Part shown: one piece after another, positions 15,567-23,682 of the stretch
How the letters are laid out: each line of letters begins with the position of its first letter
How positions within the stretch are numbered: position 1 is the first letter of the stretch
Origin: an uncultured Bacteroidales bacterium
GTDB lineage: Bacteria; Bacteroidota; Bacteroidia; Bacteroidales; Muribaculaceae
Reading direction: 5' to 3'
Assembly: GCA_902785925.1 (NCBI GenBank)
Contig: CADAAI010000015.1
Location: 19,658-83,657 of the forward strand
Length of the DNA stretch: 64,000 nucleotides
Notes under the pieces: generated by a model
Seen by the model: the letters and a program-made list of their open reading frames with translations, nothing else
Told to the model about the DNA's origin: nothing
Database searches by the model: none
Program-made: the position numbers and the translations under genes

Positions 15567-16057
15567 CTTTTCTTAATTTCATCTAGCAATTGAAAGCGTG
15601 CTCTTGAGAGCAGGCTCCGTGCCGTACTTTTCTCGATACCAAGTCGGCAGGCAATCTCGTCGTAGCTCAGGCATTCCACCTGGCGCATGTGAAGCACTGC
15701 ATACTGAGTGCTGGGTAACCGCCGCATGGCTGCATTGAGCCACGCAACCTCTTGTGATGAGATGAGTGAGTCATCGGGAGTAATAAGCTGCGATTTAAGC
15801 TGTTTCGGATTTACCGACATAATGGGCACATTGTTGTCGTTGCGACGTAGCGAAGCAAGATTGTGGCGTGCCATCACCACTACAAGAGCTTCGAGTGAGC
15901 GATATCTGTCGAGCGTGTCGCGCAGCTGCCATAACCGCAACAGCACGTCTTGTGCAACATCCTCGGCCTGCATCACATCGGCACCACACGACAAGCATGT
16001 GGCAACAGCCTTTTCACGCAGCTCGACCGCTCTTGCTTCAAACTCTTTATCACTCAT
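15557..16057 (-). CDS. ECF-type RNA polymerase sigma factor
   Basis: This 166-residue protein has sigma region 2 (DVMQAEDVAQDVLLRLWQLRD, about 33-53) and region 4 with the helix-turn-helix CLSYDEIACRLGIEKSTARS (about 132-151). I start at the ATG at 16057 (MSDKEFEARA); an upstream GTG at 16081 would add eight residues inside a hairpin. It is followed, across a 66-base duplication, by an anti-sigma-like gene and an exported protein of unknown role. Upstream, at 16069-16093, a 9-bp hairpin covers the leader and may be an operator or RNA element. Regulon unknown. Confidence 0.9.
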   Translation of the reverse strand: MSDKEFEARAVELREKAVATCLSCGADVMQAEDVAQDVLLRLWQLRDTLDRYRSLEALVVVMARHNLASLRRNDNNVPIMSVNPKQLKSQLITPDDSLISSQEVAWLNAAMRRLPSTQYAVLHMRQVECLSYDEIACRLGIEKSTARSLLSRARFQLLDEIKKRKF

Positions 16058-16068
16058 TACTCTATTAA

Positions 16069-16093
16069 GACGCAAAAACACGAGTTTTGCGTC
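16069..16093 (-). promoter_or_regulatory. 9-bp inverted repeat directly before the ECF sigma start
   Basis: GACGCAAAA (16069-16077) and TTTTGCGTC (16085-16093) pair perfectly with a 7-base loop, 11 bases upstream of the sigma ATG. There is no U-tract in line with a terminator. It could be a binding site or a leader hairpin that masks translation. Confidence 0.4.
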
Positions 16094-16172
16094 AAGAATT
16101 AACCTTTTTTATTATTTATATTTCTTGTGGTTTACGCCCCATGTATTCACAAACATCCTTTTTTCTGCCCAC

Positions 16173-16204
16173 TTTGGGGAATTATGATTTTTTTAGTACT
16201 TTTG
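16173..16204 (+). promoter_or_regulatory. Promoter of the aminopeptidase P gene
   Basis: TTTG (16173-16176) and TACTTTTG (16197-16204) are 20 bases apart, a full match to the Bacteroidetes promoter pattern, 36 bases before the ATG at 16241. Confidence 0.75.
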
Positions 16205-16240
16205 CATGCCAATATCTATGTAAACAATTTTCTAAAGACA

Positions 16241-18010
16241 ATGAATAACAATCTTGAACTATTGCGCGAATTGATGCGCAGCAAGGGTGTGGAGGCAGTT
16301 ATCATCCCTGGCACCGACCCTCATCAGAGTGAGTATGTGAGCGACTACTGGAAATTCCGCGACTGGCTTTCGGGATTCACAGGCAGCAATGGCACAGCAG
16401 TGGTAACCCTCAGGCATGCCAGCATGTGGACCGACTCAAGATACTTCCTGCAAGCCGACATTGAGCTTGAAGGTAGTGGCTTTGAATTGCAGAATGTGGA
16501 ATATCGCGGTGACTTGGCGATGATTATGCAATGGCTCACCAACGACCTGCACGAAGACGACACACTCGCCATAGACGGACGCCTTTTCTCGCTGATGGAC
16601 ACCAATCGACTCGAGCAGATGTGTGGTGAAAACGGGTTCCTTCTTGCTACCGACTTCTACCCCGACGAGACCATCTGGAATGACCGCCCACAACGTCCGA
16701 TGAACGAATGCTATGTGCATGATGATGAATATGCCGGCGAGGACGTTGAGAGCAAGCTCACACGCACAATGGAAAAAGTGGAAGAAAGCGGTGCCGACAG
16801 CATTCTCATCACAGCCCTCGATGAGATAGCATGGCTACTTAATTTGCGCAGCAGCGATGTAGATTTCACTCCGGTAGCAATCGCGTTCTTCTATATGAGT
16901 GAGAATGACCGCGTCATCTTCACCGATGACGAGATGAGCAAGGAAGTGAAGAATCATCTAGGCAACTACAATGTGCGCATTAAGGGATATAACGAGGTGG
17001 AGAAATTCCTCGAGAAACGCAATATGAGCAACACTATCATGCTCGATCCCTACAAAGTGAGCGACACATTGGGTCAAGCACTGATGTGCGACAAAGTGTA
17101 TGGAGCATCACCAGTCGAAGCGCTAAAAGCAATCAAAAATGAGGTGCAAATCAATGGTTTCCGCAAGGCTATGGAACGTGATGGAGCGGCATTGGTGCGA
17201 CTTTTCATGTGGATAGAGAAGAATGCCGCCAGTGGCACTATCAACGAGCTCGACGTGTGGGAGCAGGGCAAGATGGAGCGTGGCAAGAGCGACCTCTACC
17301 GAGGCGACAGCTTCGAGATGATATGCGGATACCGTGAGCACGGTGCTATCGTGCACTACACAGCCAATGCCGAGAGTGCCAGCACTCTGCAAGGCGAAGG
17401 TTTGCTACTCGTCGACAGCGGTGCGCAATATCTCGACGGCACCACCGACATCACCAGAACCATCACCTTGGGCAACCCCACTGAACAAGAGAAGCATGAC
17501 TTCACACTAGTGCTTAAAGGTCATCTCGCCTTGAGCCGCGCAAAATTCCCTGTTGGCACCACTGGTGTGCAGCTCGATGTATTGGCACGCATGCCACTAT
17601 GGGAAGAGGCCATGACCTTTGGTCACGGCACAGGACATGGCATGGGCCACTTCTTGGGCTGCCATGAGGGTCCTCACAGCATCCGCACCAATCTCAACCC
17701 AGTAGCCCTGGAACCTGGCATGGTAACTAGCAATGAACCTGGCCTGTACAAGACAGGCGAGTATGGCATCCGCACCGAGAATATCCTCCTTGTGGTTGAA
17801 GGCCCTAAGACCGAAAATTTCGGTGACTTCCTAGAGTTTGAGACATTGACGTTGTTCCCCTACGACACACGCCTGATTGACACAACGATGCTCACTCCTG
17901 TAGAGATAAAGCAAGTCAATGACTACCACCAAATGGTTCTCGAGCGTCTCACCCCTTACCTAAATGAGGAAGAAGCCACCTGGCTTAAAATAAAATGCTC
18001 AAGCATTTAA
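16241..18010 (+). CDS. Aminopeptidase P family (M24B) metallopeptidase
   Basis: Aminopeptidase P removes an N-terminal residue before proline. The 589-residue protein has the three-part build of the eukaryote-like XPNPEP form: two creatinase-like N-terminal domains (about 1-300) and the M24 catalytic domain. Metal ligands are visible in LVDSGAQYLDGTTDITRT (two Asp), HGTGHGMGHFLG (His), TSNEPGLY and GIRTEN (two Glu). I start at 16241, which gives MNNNLELLRELMRSKGVEAV; translation further upstream would run through the promoter. Cytosolic, no signal peptide. The stop codon lies within an ATGCATAATGCA-type repeat that begins a small inserted segment. Confidence 0.92.
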   Translation: MNNNLELLRELMRSKGVEAVIIPGTDPHQSEYVSDYWKFRDWLSGFTGSNGTAVVTLRHASMWTDSRYFLQADIELEGSGFELQNVEYRGDLAMIMQWLTNDLHEDDTLAIDGRLFSLMDTNRLEQMCGENGFLLATDFYPDETIWNDRPQRPMNECYVHDDEYAGEDVESKLTRTMEKVEESGADSILITALDEIAWLLNLRSSDVDFTPVAIAFFYMSENDRVIFTDDEMSKEVKNHLGNYNVRIKGYNEVEKFLEKRNMSNTIMLDPYKVSDTLGQALMCDKVYGASPVEALKAIKNEVQINGFRKAMERDGAALVRLFMWIEKNAASGTINELDVWEQGKMERGKSDLYRGDSFEMICGYREHGAIVHYTANAESASTLQGEGLLLVDSGAQYLDGTTDITRTITLGNPTEQEKHDFTLVLKGHLALSRAKFPVGTTGVQLDVLARMPLWEEAMTFGHGTGHGMGHFLGCHEGPHSIRTNLNPVALEPGMVTSNEPGLYKTGEYGIRTENILLVVEGPKTENFGDFLEFETLTLFPYDTRLIDTTMLTPVEIKQVNDYHQMVLERLTPYLNEEEATWLKIKCSSI

Positions 18011-18044
18011 TTAATGCATAATGCACAATGCATAATGCACAATG
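18007..18044. repeat. Left inverted repeat of the S23-gene segment
   Basis: The segment starts TTAATTAATGCATAAT and continues as iterations of ATGCACAATGCATA. Its start and its ATGCAY repeats reappear inverted at 18467-18504. It overlaps the aminopeptidase stop codon. Confidence 0.7.
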
Positions 18045-18075
18045 TCTTTTAATATAGAAATCATTTAATCAGTTA

Positions 18076-18438
18076 ATGAAATCTAACATTGATAATATTA
18101 TTGTTGTAAAGAGTAAAGCTTTTGCTCTTAAATCAATAAAACTCTATCGTTATTTGATTGATGAGAAGCGTGAGTATGTGCTATCAAGGCAATTCTTGCG
18201 TTCTGCAACAAGCATTGGTGCTAATGTGAAAGAAGCTATTCGAGGTCAGAGCAATGCCGATTTTGGCGCAAAAATGAACATTGCATTAAAAGAAGCAAGT
18301 GAAACAGAATACTGGCTAGAGCTAATGCAAGAGAGCGAATATATCACCTTTGATAAAGGAGAAAATACTTTAAATGATTGTAGAGAACTAATAAGAATTC
18401 TTACTGCAATAGTGAAAACAACTTTTGACAAACAATAA
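18076..18438 (+). CDS. Four-helix-bundle protein, S23/bAvd family
   Basis: These small proteins were first found encoded in intervening sequences of 23S rRNA genes; relatives (bAvd) assist diversity-generating retroelements. The 120-residue product is all-helical, with VVKSKAFALKSIKLYRYL at residues 11-28, the family core LRSATSIGANVKEAIRGQS (43-61) and KEASETEYWLELMQES (73-88). The gene is A/T-rich next to its neighbours and sits alone between two inverted ATGCATAATGCA-type repeats, between the aminopeptidase and carbonic anhydrase genes. No reverse transcriptase or variable repeat is nearby, so a link to diversification is not supported. Function unknown. Confidence 0.85.
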   Translation: MKSNIDNIIVVKSKAFALKSIKLYRYLIDEKREYVLSRQFLRSATSIGANVKEAIRGQSNADFGAKMNIALKEASETEYWLELMQESEYITFDKGENTLNDCRELIRILTAIVKTTFDKQ

Positions 18439-18466
18439 TTTTAATTCATTATGCATTTTATGTGTT

Positions 18467-18504
18467 AATTATGCATTGTGCATTATGAATTATGCATTAA
18501 TTAA
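18467..18504. repeat. Right inverted repeat of the S23-gene segment
   Basis: Reading inverted it begins TTAATTAATGCATAAT, the same 16 bases as the left repeat, followed by more ATGCAY iterations. It ends 3 bases before the start codon of the next gene at 18508. Confidence 0.7.
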
Positions 18505-18507
18505 ATT

Positions 18508-19023
18508 ATGGCAATAATAAGAAATGTGAGGGGATTTACCCCAAAGATTGGCAAGGACACATTCCTTGCAGACAATGCAGTAGTAGTTGGTGACGTGACC
18601 ATAGGCGATGAGTGTAGCATCTGGTTTGGTGCTGTGCTGCGTGGCGATGTCAACACCATCACCCTGGGTAACCGAGTTAACGTGCAGGACGGCAGTGTGT
18701 TGCATACCCTATATCAAAAATCTACCATCGAGATTGGCGATGACGTATCGATAGGCCATAACGTGACTATTCACGGTGCCAAGATTCATGACATGGCTCT
18801 AATTGGCATGGGTAGTGTCGTGCTTGATGACGCCGAAATTGGCGAAGGGGCGATTATCGCAGCTGGCAGCGTAGTGCTAAAAGGCACAAAAGTTGGACCT
18901 CACGAACTATGGGCTGGCTCTCCCGCCAAATTCAAGAAAATGGTTGACCCAGCACAGGCTAAGGAAATCAACGTAAAAATCGCCCGAAACTATCTTATGT
19001 ATAGCACTTGGTACGAGGAATAA
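18508..19023 (+). CDS. Gamma carbonic anhydrase-like hexapeptide-repeat protein
   Basis: The 171-residue protein is a left-handed beta-helix trimer of the gamma carbonic anhydrase / YrdA-PaaY group. The hexapeptide pattern is clear (VVVGDVTIGDECSIWFGAVL). The three zinc histidines are in place at His66 (SVLHT), His84 (IGHN) and His89 (IHGA), so it may hydrate CO2, although many family members have other or weak activity. It has a strong terminator (19063-19105). Its upstream region is occupied by the repeat at 18467-18504, so its promoter may lie inside the S23 segment or it may be read through from upstream. Confidence 0.88.
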   Translation: MAIIRNVRGFTPKIGKDTFLADNAVVVGDVTIGDECSIWFGAVLRGDVNTITLGNRVNVQDGSVLHTLYQKSTIEIGDDVSIGHNVTIHGAKIHDMALIGMGSVVLDDAEIGEGAIIAAGSVVLKGTKVGPHELWAGSPAKFKKMVDPAQAKEINVKIARNYLMYSTWYEE

Positions 19024-19062
19024 TGAACAAGTTTTAGGTACAAAGTTCCAAAGAATAAGTAA

Positions 19063-19105
19063 CAAGTTGCAAGTGGCCATAAGGCTCACTTGCAACTTGC
19101 TTTTT
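19063..19105 (+). terminator. Intrinsic terminator of the carbonic anhydrase-like gene
   Basis: CAAGTTGCAAGTG (19063-19075) pairs perfectly with CACTTGCAACTTG (19087-19099), with GCC/GGC inside, followed by CTTTTTATAG. Confidence 0.88.
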
Positions 19106-19153
19106 ATAGTTTCGCGGACAGGTCACGCCTTGCCACTACTTAACATTTAAAAC

Positions 19154-20179
19154 TCACCTAGTGGTACCACGCACTACAAGCTTGGTGCGCACCATGCGCT
19201 TCTCGGCGCGGTCCATTGGGAGCTTGCCCTCTACCATGTCGATGAGCACGTCGGTGGCCTGAGCTCCCACCTCAGAGCCATTTTGGCGAACTGTGGTGAG
19301 CATGGGGTCGCACGAAACAGCACGGTCGCTGTCGGTAAAACCGCACACCGAAACATCTTCGGGGACCTTAAGCCCCATTTTCTTTGCTATATACATCACC
19401 GTAATCGCTGTCTCGTCGTTGATGGCAAAGAAACCATCGGGACGGTCTTTCATCTTGAGCAATGTGGGTGTGATTTTCTCGGCATCCATAGGATTGTCGC
19501 ACTGGATGATTAGTTTCTCATCGGGTGTGAGACCATGATGATACAGCGCGTCCTTGTAACCATTTAGGCGGTTCTTAGAGATTTCCATATTCAGGTTAGA
19601 CACATAGAATGCCACTCGCTTGCAGCCAGTCTCAATCATGTGTCCCACAGCCTTATAGGCTGCCTGATAGTCGTCAACAACAACTCGGCTAGCATTGATG
19701 GCTGGGCAAATGCGGTCGTAGAACACCAGAGGAATTCTGCTGTTGACGAGCTTGATGAAATGGTCGTATTGCTCGGTGTCCTTGGCCTGCGACACGATAA
19801 TGCCACACACCTTGTTCTTCTTGAACGACTCACAAATCTCGACCTCTCGCTCATAGCTCTCACGACTTTGAGCAACCATAATGCGGTAGCCACGTTCCTT
19901 GGCTTTCTCCTCAATGCCACTTAAAATCGACGCAAAATAGAAATGCACTATTTCGGGCAAAATCACGCCTATGATTTGTGACGGCTTCTGGCGACTGTGA
20001 CGTAGCTGCTCGGCAATCACATTGGGGTAATAGTCGTGCTCACGAGCATACTGCTGAATCATCTCTCGACGCTTCTTGCTGATGTTGGGGCTGTTTTTCA
20101 AAGCACGCGACACCGTAGCCACGCTCACCCCAAGTTGAGCGGCTATATCTTTCATCGTTAATGGCTGCTTCTCATTCAT
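19154..20179 (-). CDS. LacI-family transcription regulator
   Basis: LacI-type repressors bind palindromic operators and are released by a sugar ligand. The 341-residue protein has an N-terminal helix-turn-helix (TMKDIAAQLGVSVATVSRAL, about 8-27) and hinge helix (YYPNVIAEQLRHSRQKPSQI), then a periplasmic-binding-protein-like sensor domain (PDGFFAINDETAITV). It is divergent from susC-susD-susE-susF. The shared 360-base region has a perfect 12-bp LacI-type palindrome (20347-20358) and a second one (20268-20281) near its own predicted start. It most likely controls the sus-like operon and itself. The sugar ligand is unknown; a maltose-type sugar would fit the GH13 gene. Confidence 0.9.
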   Translation of the reverse strand: MNEKQPLTMKDIAAQLGVSVATVSRALKNSPNISKKRREMIQQYAREHDYYPNVIAEQLRHSRQKPSQIIGVILPEIVHFYFASILSGIEEKAKERGYRIMVAQSRESYEREVEICESFKKNKVCGIIVSQAKDTEQYDHFIKLVNSRIPLVFYDRICPAINASRVVVDDYQAAYKAVGHMIETGCKRVAFYVSNLNMEISKNRLNGYKDALYHHGLTPDEKLIIQCDNPMDAEKITPTLLKMKDRPDGFFAINDETAITVMYIAKKMGLKVPEDVSVCGFTDSDRAVSCDPMLTTVRQNGSEVGAQATDVLIDMVEGKLPMDRAEKRMVRTKLVVRGTTR

Positions 20180-20267
20180 GATAGCAATATTTTAAAGGTC
20201 AATAAATTACCTCACCTCGCCTGCCCTCTCGCACCACTCGCCTATCAACACTTGCAATGCAAAAATG

Positions 20268-20281
20268 AACCAGAACTGGTT
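20268..20281. promoter_or_regulatory. Palindrome near the lacI-type gene's predicted start
   Basis: AACCAGAACTGGTT is a perfect inverted repeat with a 2-base centre. It lies just past the TAATTTTG element (20290-20297, minus strand) where transcription of the regulator should begin, so it could be an autoregulatory operator. It does not resemble the 20347 palindrome, so another protein is possible. Confidence 0.4.
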
Positions 20282-20289
20282 TGGATTGT

Positions 20290-20297
20290 CAAAATTA
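20290..20297 (-). promoter_or_regulatory. Promoter -7 element of the LacI-type regulator gene
   Basis: TAATTTTG on the minus strand fits TAnnTTTG; it implies a leader of about 105 bases. No clear distal TTTG was found. Confidence 0.45.
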
Positions 20298-20346
20298 CAA
20301 TTTTTCTTAAAATCACTATAAACTTTATGTCTTAAAATATCTTAAT

Positions 20347-20358
20347 GCAAACGTTTGC
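20347..20358. promoter_or_regulatory. LacI-family operator upstream of susC
   Basis: GCAAACGTTTGC is a perfect 12-bp palindrome with the central CG typical of LacI/GalR-family operators. It lies 36 bases upstream of the distal element of the susC promoter, in the region shared with the divergent LacI-type gene. Confidence 0.7.
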
Positions 20359-20393
20359 GCTACATTTAACACATAAATAAATAATAAAAATGC

Positions 20394-20422
20394 TTTGTTT
20401 CTATTTAAAACAATTACTTTTG
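20394..20422 (+). promoter_or_regulatory. Promoter of the sus-like operon
   Basis: TACTTTTG (20415-20422) fits TAnnTTTG; TTTG (20394-20397) is 17 bases upstream, a little short of the usual 19-21. The leader to susC is about 110 bases. Confidence 0.55.
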
Positions 20423-20539
20423 TAGTTGCAAATTTTGCTCTTATCACAACTGGAACTAAGAAATTGAAACAAAATTTGACTTGAAAACTAAATAATTACA
20501 ATTTTATTTAAACTTAATAACAATTTAACTAAAAACAAG

Positions 20540-23500
20540 ATGAAGCAGGTAAACATTAGAATTCCCCAAAGGATTCTTGCGCTGATGATGGGATTATTCC
20601 TGTCAATCGGAGCCTACGCACAGATTACTGTGCAGGGACATGTTAAGGATGCTACCGGCGAACCTGTTATTGGTGCAACAGTAACCGTTGTGGGTACCAC
20701 CAACACCGTGGCTACCGACTTTGACGGTAACTTCACTATCACCGCACCAGCAGGAGCCCAGCTCCAAGTTTCTTCTATCGGTCTTCAACCACAGACCGTT
20801 ACCGCCGCTCCTAACCTCGTTATTGAGCTTGTTGACGACTCAGAAATGCTCAAGGAGGTAGTTGTGATTGGTTACGGTACTGTTAGGAAGAGCGACCTTA
20901 CTGGTAGTGTCACAGCTCTCAAGCCCGACGCCAAGAACAAAGGTGTTGTAGTGAGTGCTCAGGACATGCTCGGCGGTAAAATCGCCGGTGTTAACGTAAC
21001 CGACGGTGGTGGTACTCCTGGTGGCGGTGCAACTATCCGCATTCGTGGTGGTTCGTCACTCAATGCCACTAACGATCCTCTTATCGTTATCGATGGTGTG
21101 CCCATGGACAACAATGGCGTGAAAGGACTAGCCAACGGCCTGTCACTTATTAACCCCGCCGACATTGAGACCTTTAACGTGCTCAAGGACGCTTCGGCAA
21201 CAGCCATCTATGGTTCGCGCGGTTCTAACGGTGTTATCATCATTACCACCAAGAAGGGTCGCCGTGGCCAGGGCATCAACGTTCTCTACAATGGCAGCTT
21301 CACTGTGAGCACCAAGAAGAAGAACATCGACGTGCTGAGTGGTGACGAATACCGTGACTACATCAAGGAAATCTACAAGGGTAACAGCCGCGAGGAGCAA
21401 GCTATTGCAGCTCTGGGAACCGCCAACACTAACTGGCAGAACGAAATATACCGCACCGCCCTCAGCCACGACCACAACTTGACTGTAACTGGTTCGGTTA
21501 AGGACTTCCTCCCATTCCGCGTATCGGTTGGCTATACCGATCAGCAAGGTATCCTCAAGACTTCGGACTTCAAGCGTTACACTGTGTCAGGTAACATCAG
21601 TCCATCGCTCTTCAACGATCACTTGACCTTCAACATCAATGCTAAGTACATGTATGCCAAGTCGCGTTATGCCGATGGTTCGGCTATTGGCAATGCAGTG
21701 CGCATGGACCCAACTCAGCCCATTCGCAGCGAAGACCCACTGTACAAGAACTTTGGTGGCTACTTCAACTGGCTATCGGCTGCTGCTCTTAATGATGACG
21801 CTTGGCCCTACACTGTCAACACCAACGCTCCACGCAACCCTGTTGCCATCCTCGAGCTTAAGAATGACCGTGCTAACAGCCACGCCTTTGTAGGCAACAT
21901 TGATGCCGACTACAAGGTTCACGGATTTGAGGATCTGCGTCTCCACCTCACTCTCGGTGGTGACTTCTCTAAGGGTAAGCAAACAACCGACGTTGACCCC
22001 GCCAGCCCACTTGCAGCCTACTACGGCAGCCACGGTTGGGACGAGATCACCAAGGAGAACCGCACCCTCAGCACCTACGCACAGTACTACAAAGACTTCA
22101 ATGATGATCATCACTTCGACATCATGGCTGGTTATGAGTGGCAACACTTCTGGCGTAAGCAGCACAATAATTACTGGGGATTCTACCAGTCAACCAGTAA
22201 TGAGTACCTCAAGGACAGCGAAGGTCACTACATCCTTGATGAAGGTGGCAAGATGATTCCCGCTGCCGGACAGAAGTACAACGAAACTTGGCTCTACAAC
22301 GGTCTGGGCTTCCGCACCGAGAATTATCTGGTTTCGTTCTTTGGACGTATGAACTACATCTTCAAGAACCGCTACTACTTGACTGCAACAGTTCGTCACG
22401 ACGGTTCTTCTCGCTTCAAGAAGCACTGGTCAACCTTCCCATCGTTCGCCTTCGCATGGCGCATCAAAGAAGAAGGTTTCCTCAAGGACAACAACACTCT
22501 GAGCGAGCTCAAGCTCCGCCTCGGTTGGGGTAAGACTGGTCAGCAGGACATTGGTAGCGACTATAACTACTTCACCAACTATTCTATGAACTCAGGTGTT
22601 CCTGGTAGTTTCTATGACATCGTGGGCGACGGCACTATGGCTCGTCCTAACGTTTACAACCCACAGCTTAAGTGGGAGACCACTACCACTACCAACATTG
22701 GTCTTGACTGGGGATTCCTCAACGGACGCATCACCGGTACCATCGACTGGTACTATCGCAAGACCACCGACCTCTTGAACTATGCTTCTATTCCAGTAGG
22801 TAACTTCCGCAACATGGCCAACCAGAACATTGGTTCACTCAAGAACACTGGTCTTGAGCTCTCTATTAGCTGGAAGGCTATCTCTACAAACGACCTTCTG
22901 TGGACCATCGACTACAACTTCACCTACAACAAGAATGAGATTACCGAGCTCGTGGGTGGCATAGACGCCAACTACAAGGTGCTCACTGGTGGTGTTGGTA
23001 TCAACAAGAACTGCCAGGCTCATGCCGTTGGTTATCCCGCCAACTCGTTCTACGTTTACCAGCAGGTTTACGACGAGGCTGGTATGCCTATCGAGAACCA
23101 GGTTGTTGACCGCAACGCCGATGGTCAAATCACCGACGACGACCGCTACTTCTACAAGGCTCCTTTCGCTCCTGTTACCATGGGCCTCAGCTCACGCTTA
23201 GAGTGGAAGAACTGGGACTTCGGTTTCAACATGCGTGCAAGCATTGGCAACTACGTGTTTAACAATGTTATGAAGGGTTATGCCAACGTTGGTCTCGCTG
23301 CAGTGTTTGAGAGCGTGAGCGGTAGCTACCTTAACAACCGCCCTGTTGACGCTATCAAGTATGGCTGGGCAACCTACGACGATGCTTCACAGCTCAGCGA
23401 CCGCTGGGTTAAGAACGCTTCGTTCCTCAAGTGCGACAACATCACTTTGGGTTACAGCTTCAGCGACCTCTTCAAACGCAACGGTGGTTATCACGGCCTG

Positions 23501-23644
23501 AGCGGACGTGTTTATGGTACTGTTTCTAACGTGTTCTGCATCACCAAGTATGATGGCATCGATCCCGAGATTTCTTATGGTATCGATAACGACATGTATC
23601 CACGCCCAATCTCGTTCATCCTTGGTCTCAGCCTGAATTTCTAA
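20540..23644 (+). CDS. SusC-like TonB-dependent outer-membrane transporter
   Basis: SusC proteins form the outer-membrane barrel through which SusD-bound oligosaccharides are imported, powered by TonB-ExbBD. The 1,034-residue protein has a signal peptide (about 1-27, ending AYAQ), a carboxypeptidase-like beta domain (29-110, VQGHVKDATGEPVIGATVTV), the TonB-box/linker EVVVIGYGTV, a plug domain with the SusC hallmark DASATAIYGSRGSNGVIIIT, and a 22-strand barrel ending in LGLSLNF. It leads the susC-D-E-F operon behind a LacI-type operator. The neighbouring GH13 suggests a starch or maltodextrin substrate, the GH53 a galactan; the sequence does not settle which. Confidence 0.96.
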   Translation: MKQVNIRIPQRILALMMGLFLSIGAYAQITVQGHVKDATGEPVIGATVTVVGTTNTVATDFDGNFTITAPAGAQLQVSSIGLQPQTVTAAPNLVIELVDDSEMLKEVVVIGYGTVRKSDLTGSVTALKPDAKNKGVVVSAQDMLGGKIAGVNVTDGGGTPGGGATIRIRGGSSLNATNDPLIVIDGVPMDNNGVKGLANGLSLINPADIETFNVLKDASATAIYGSRGSNGVIIITTKKGRRGQGINVLYNGSFTVSTKKKNIDVLSGDEYRDYIKEIYKGNSREEQAIAALGTANTNWQNEIYRTALSHDHNLTVTGSVKDFLPFRVSVGYTDQQGILKTSDFKRYTVSGNISPSLFNDHLTFNINAKYMYAKSRYADGSAIGNAVRMDPTQPIRSEDPLYKNFGGYFNWLSAAALNDDAWPYTVNTNAPRNPVAILELKNDRANSHAFVGNIDADYKVHGFEDLRLHLTLGGDFSKGKQTTDVDPASPLAAYYGSHGWDEITKENRTLSTYAQYYKDFNDDHHFDIMAGYEWQHFWRKQHNNYWGFYQSTSNEYLKDSEGHYILDEGGKMIPAAGQKYNETWLYNGLGFRTENYLVSFFGRMNYIFKNRYYLTATVRHDGSSRFKKHWSTFPSFAFAWRIKEEGFLKDNNTLSELKLRLGWGKTGQQDIGSDYNYFTNYSMNSGVPGSFYDIVGDGTMARPNVYNPQLKWETTTTTNIGLDWGFLNGRITGTIDWYYRKTTDLLNYASIPVGNFRNMANQNIGSLKNTGLELSISWKAISTNDLLWTIDYNFTYNKNEITELVGGIDANYKVLTGGVGINKNCQAHAVGYPANSFYVYQQVYDEAGMPIENQVVDRNADGQITDDDRYFYKAPFAPVTMGLSSRLEWKNWDFGFNMRASIGNYVFNNVMKGYANVGLAAVFESVSGSYLNNRPVDAIKYGWATYDDASQLSDRWVKNASFLKCDNITLGYSFSDLFKRNGGYHGLSGRVYGTVSNVFCITKYDGIDPEISYGIDNDMYPRPISFILGLSLNF

Positions 23645-23682
23645 TTTAGATTTTTGACACATTATTAAAAATAAAAGAAACT

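Noticed and set aside
16127..16240. Upstream start of the aminopeptidase P gene
   Set aside because: The extension passes through the promoter (16173-16204) and is not part of the family.
18076..18438. Accessory (Avd) gene of a diversity-generating retroelement
   Set aside because: No reverse transcriptase, template repeat or variable repeat is in the window.
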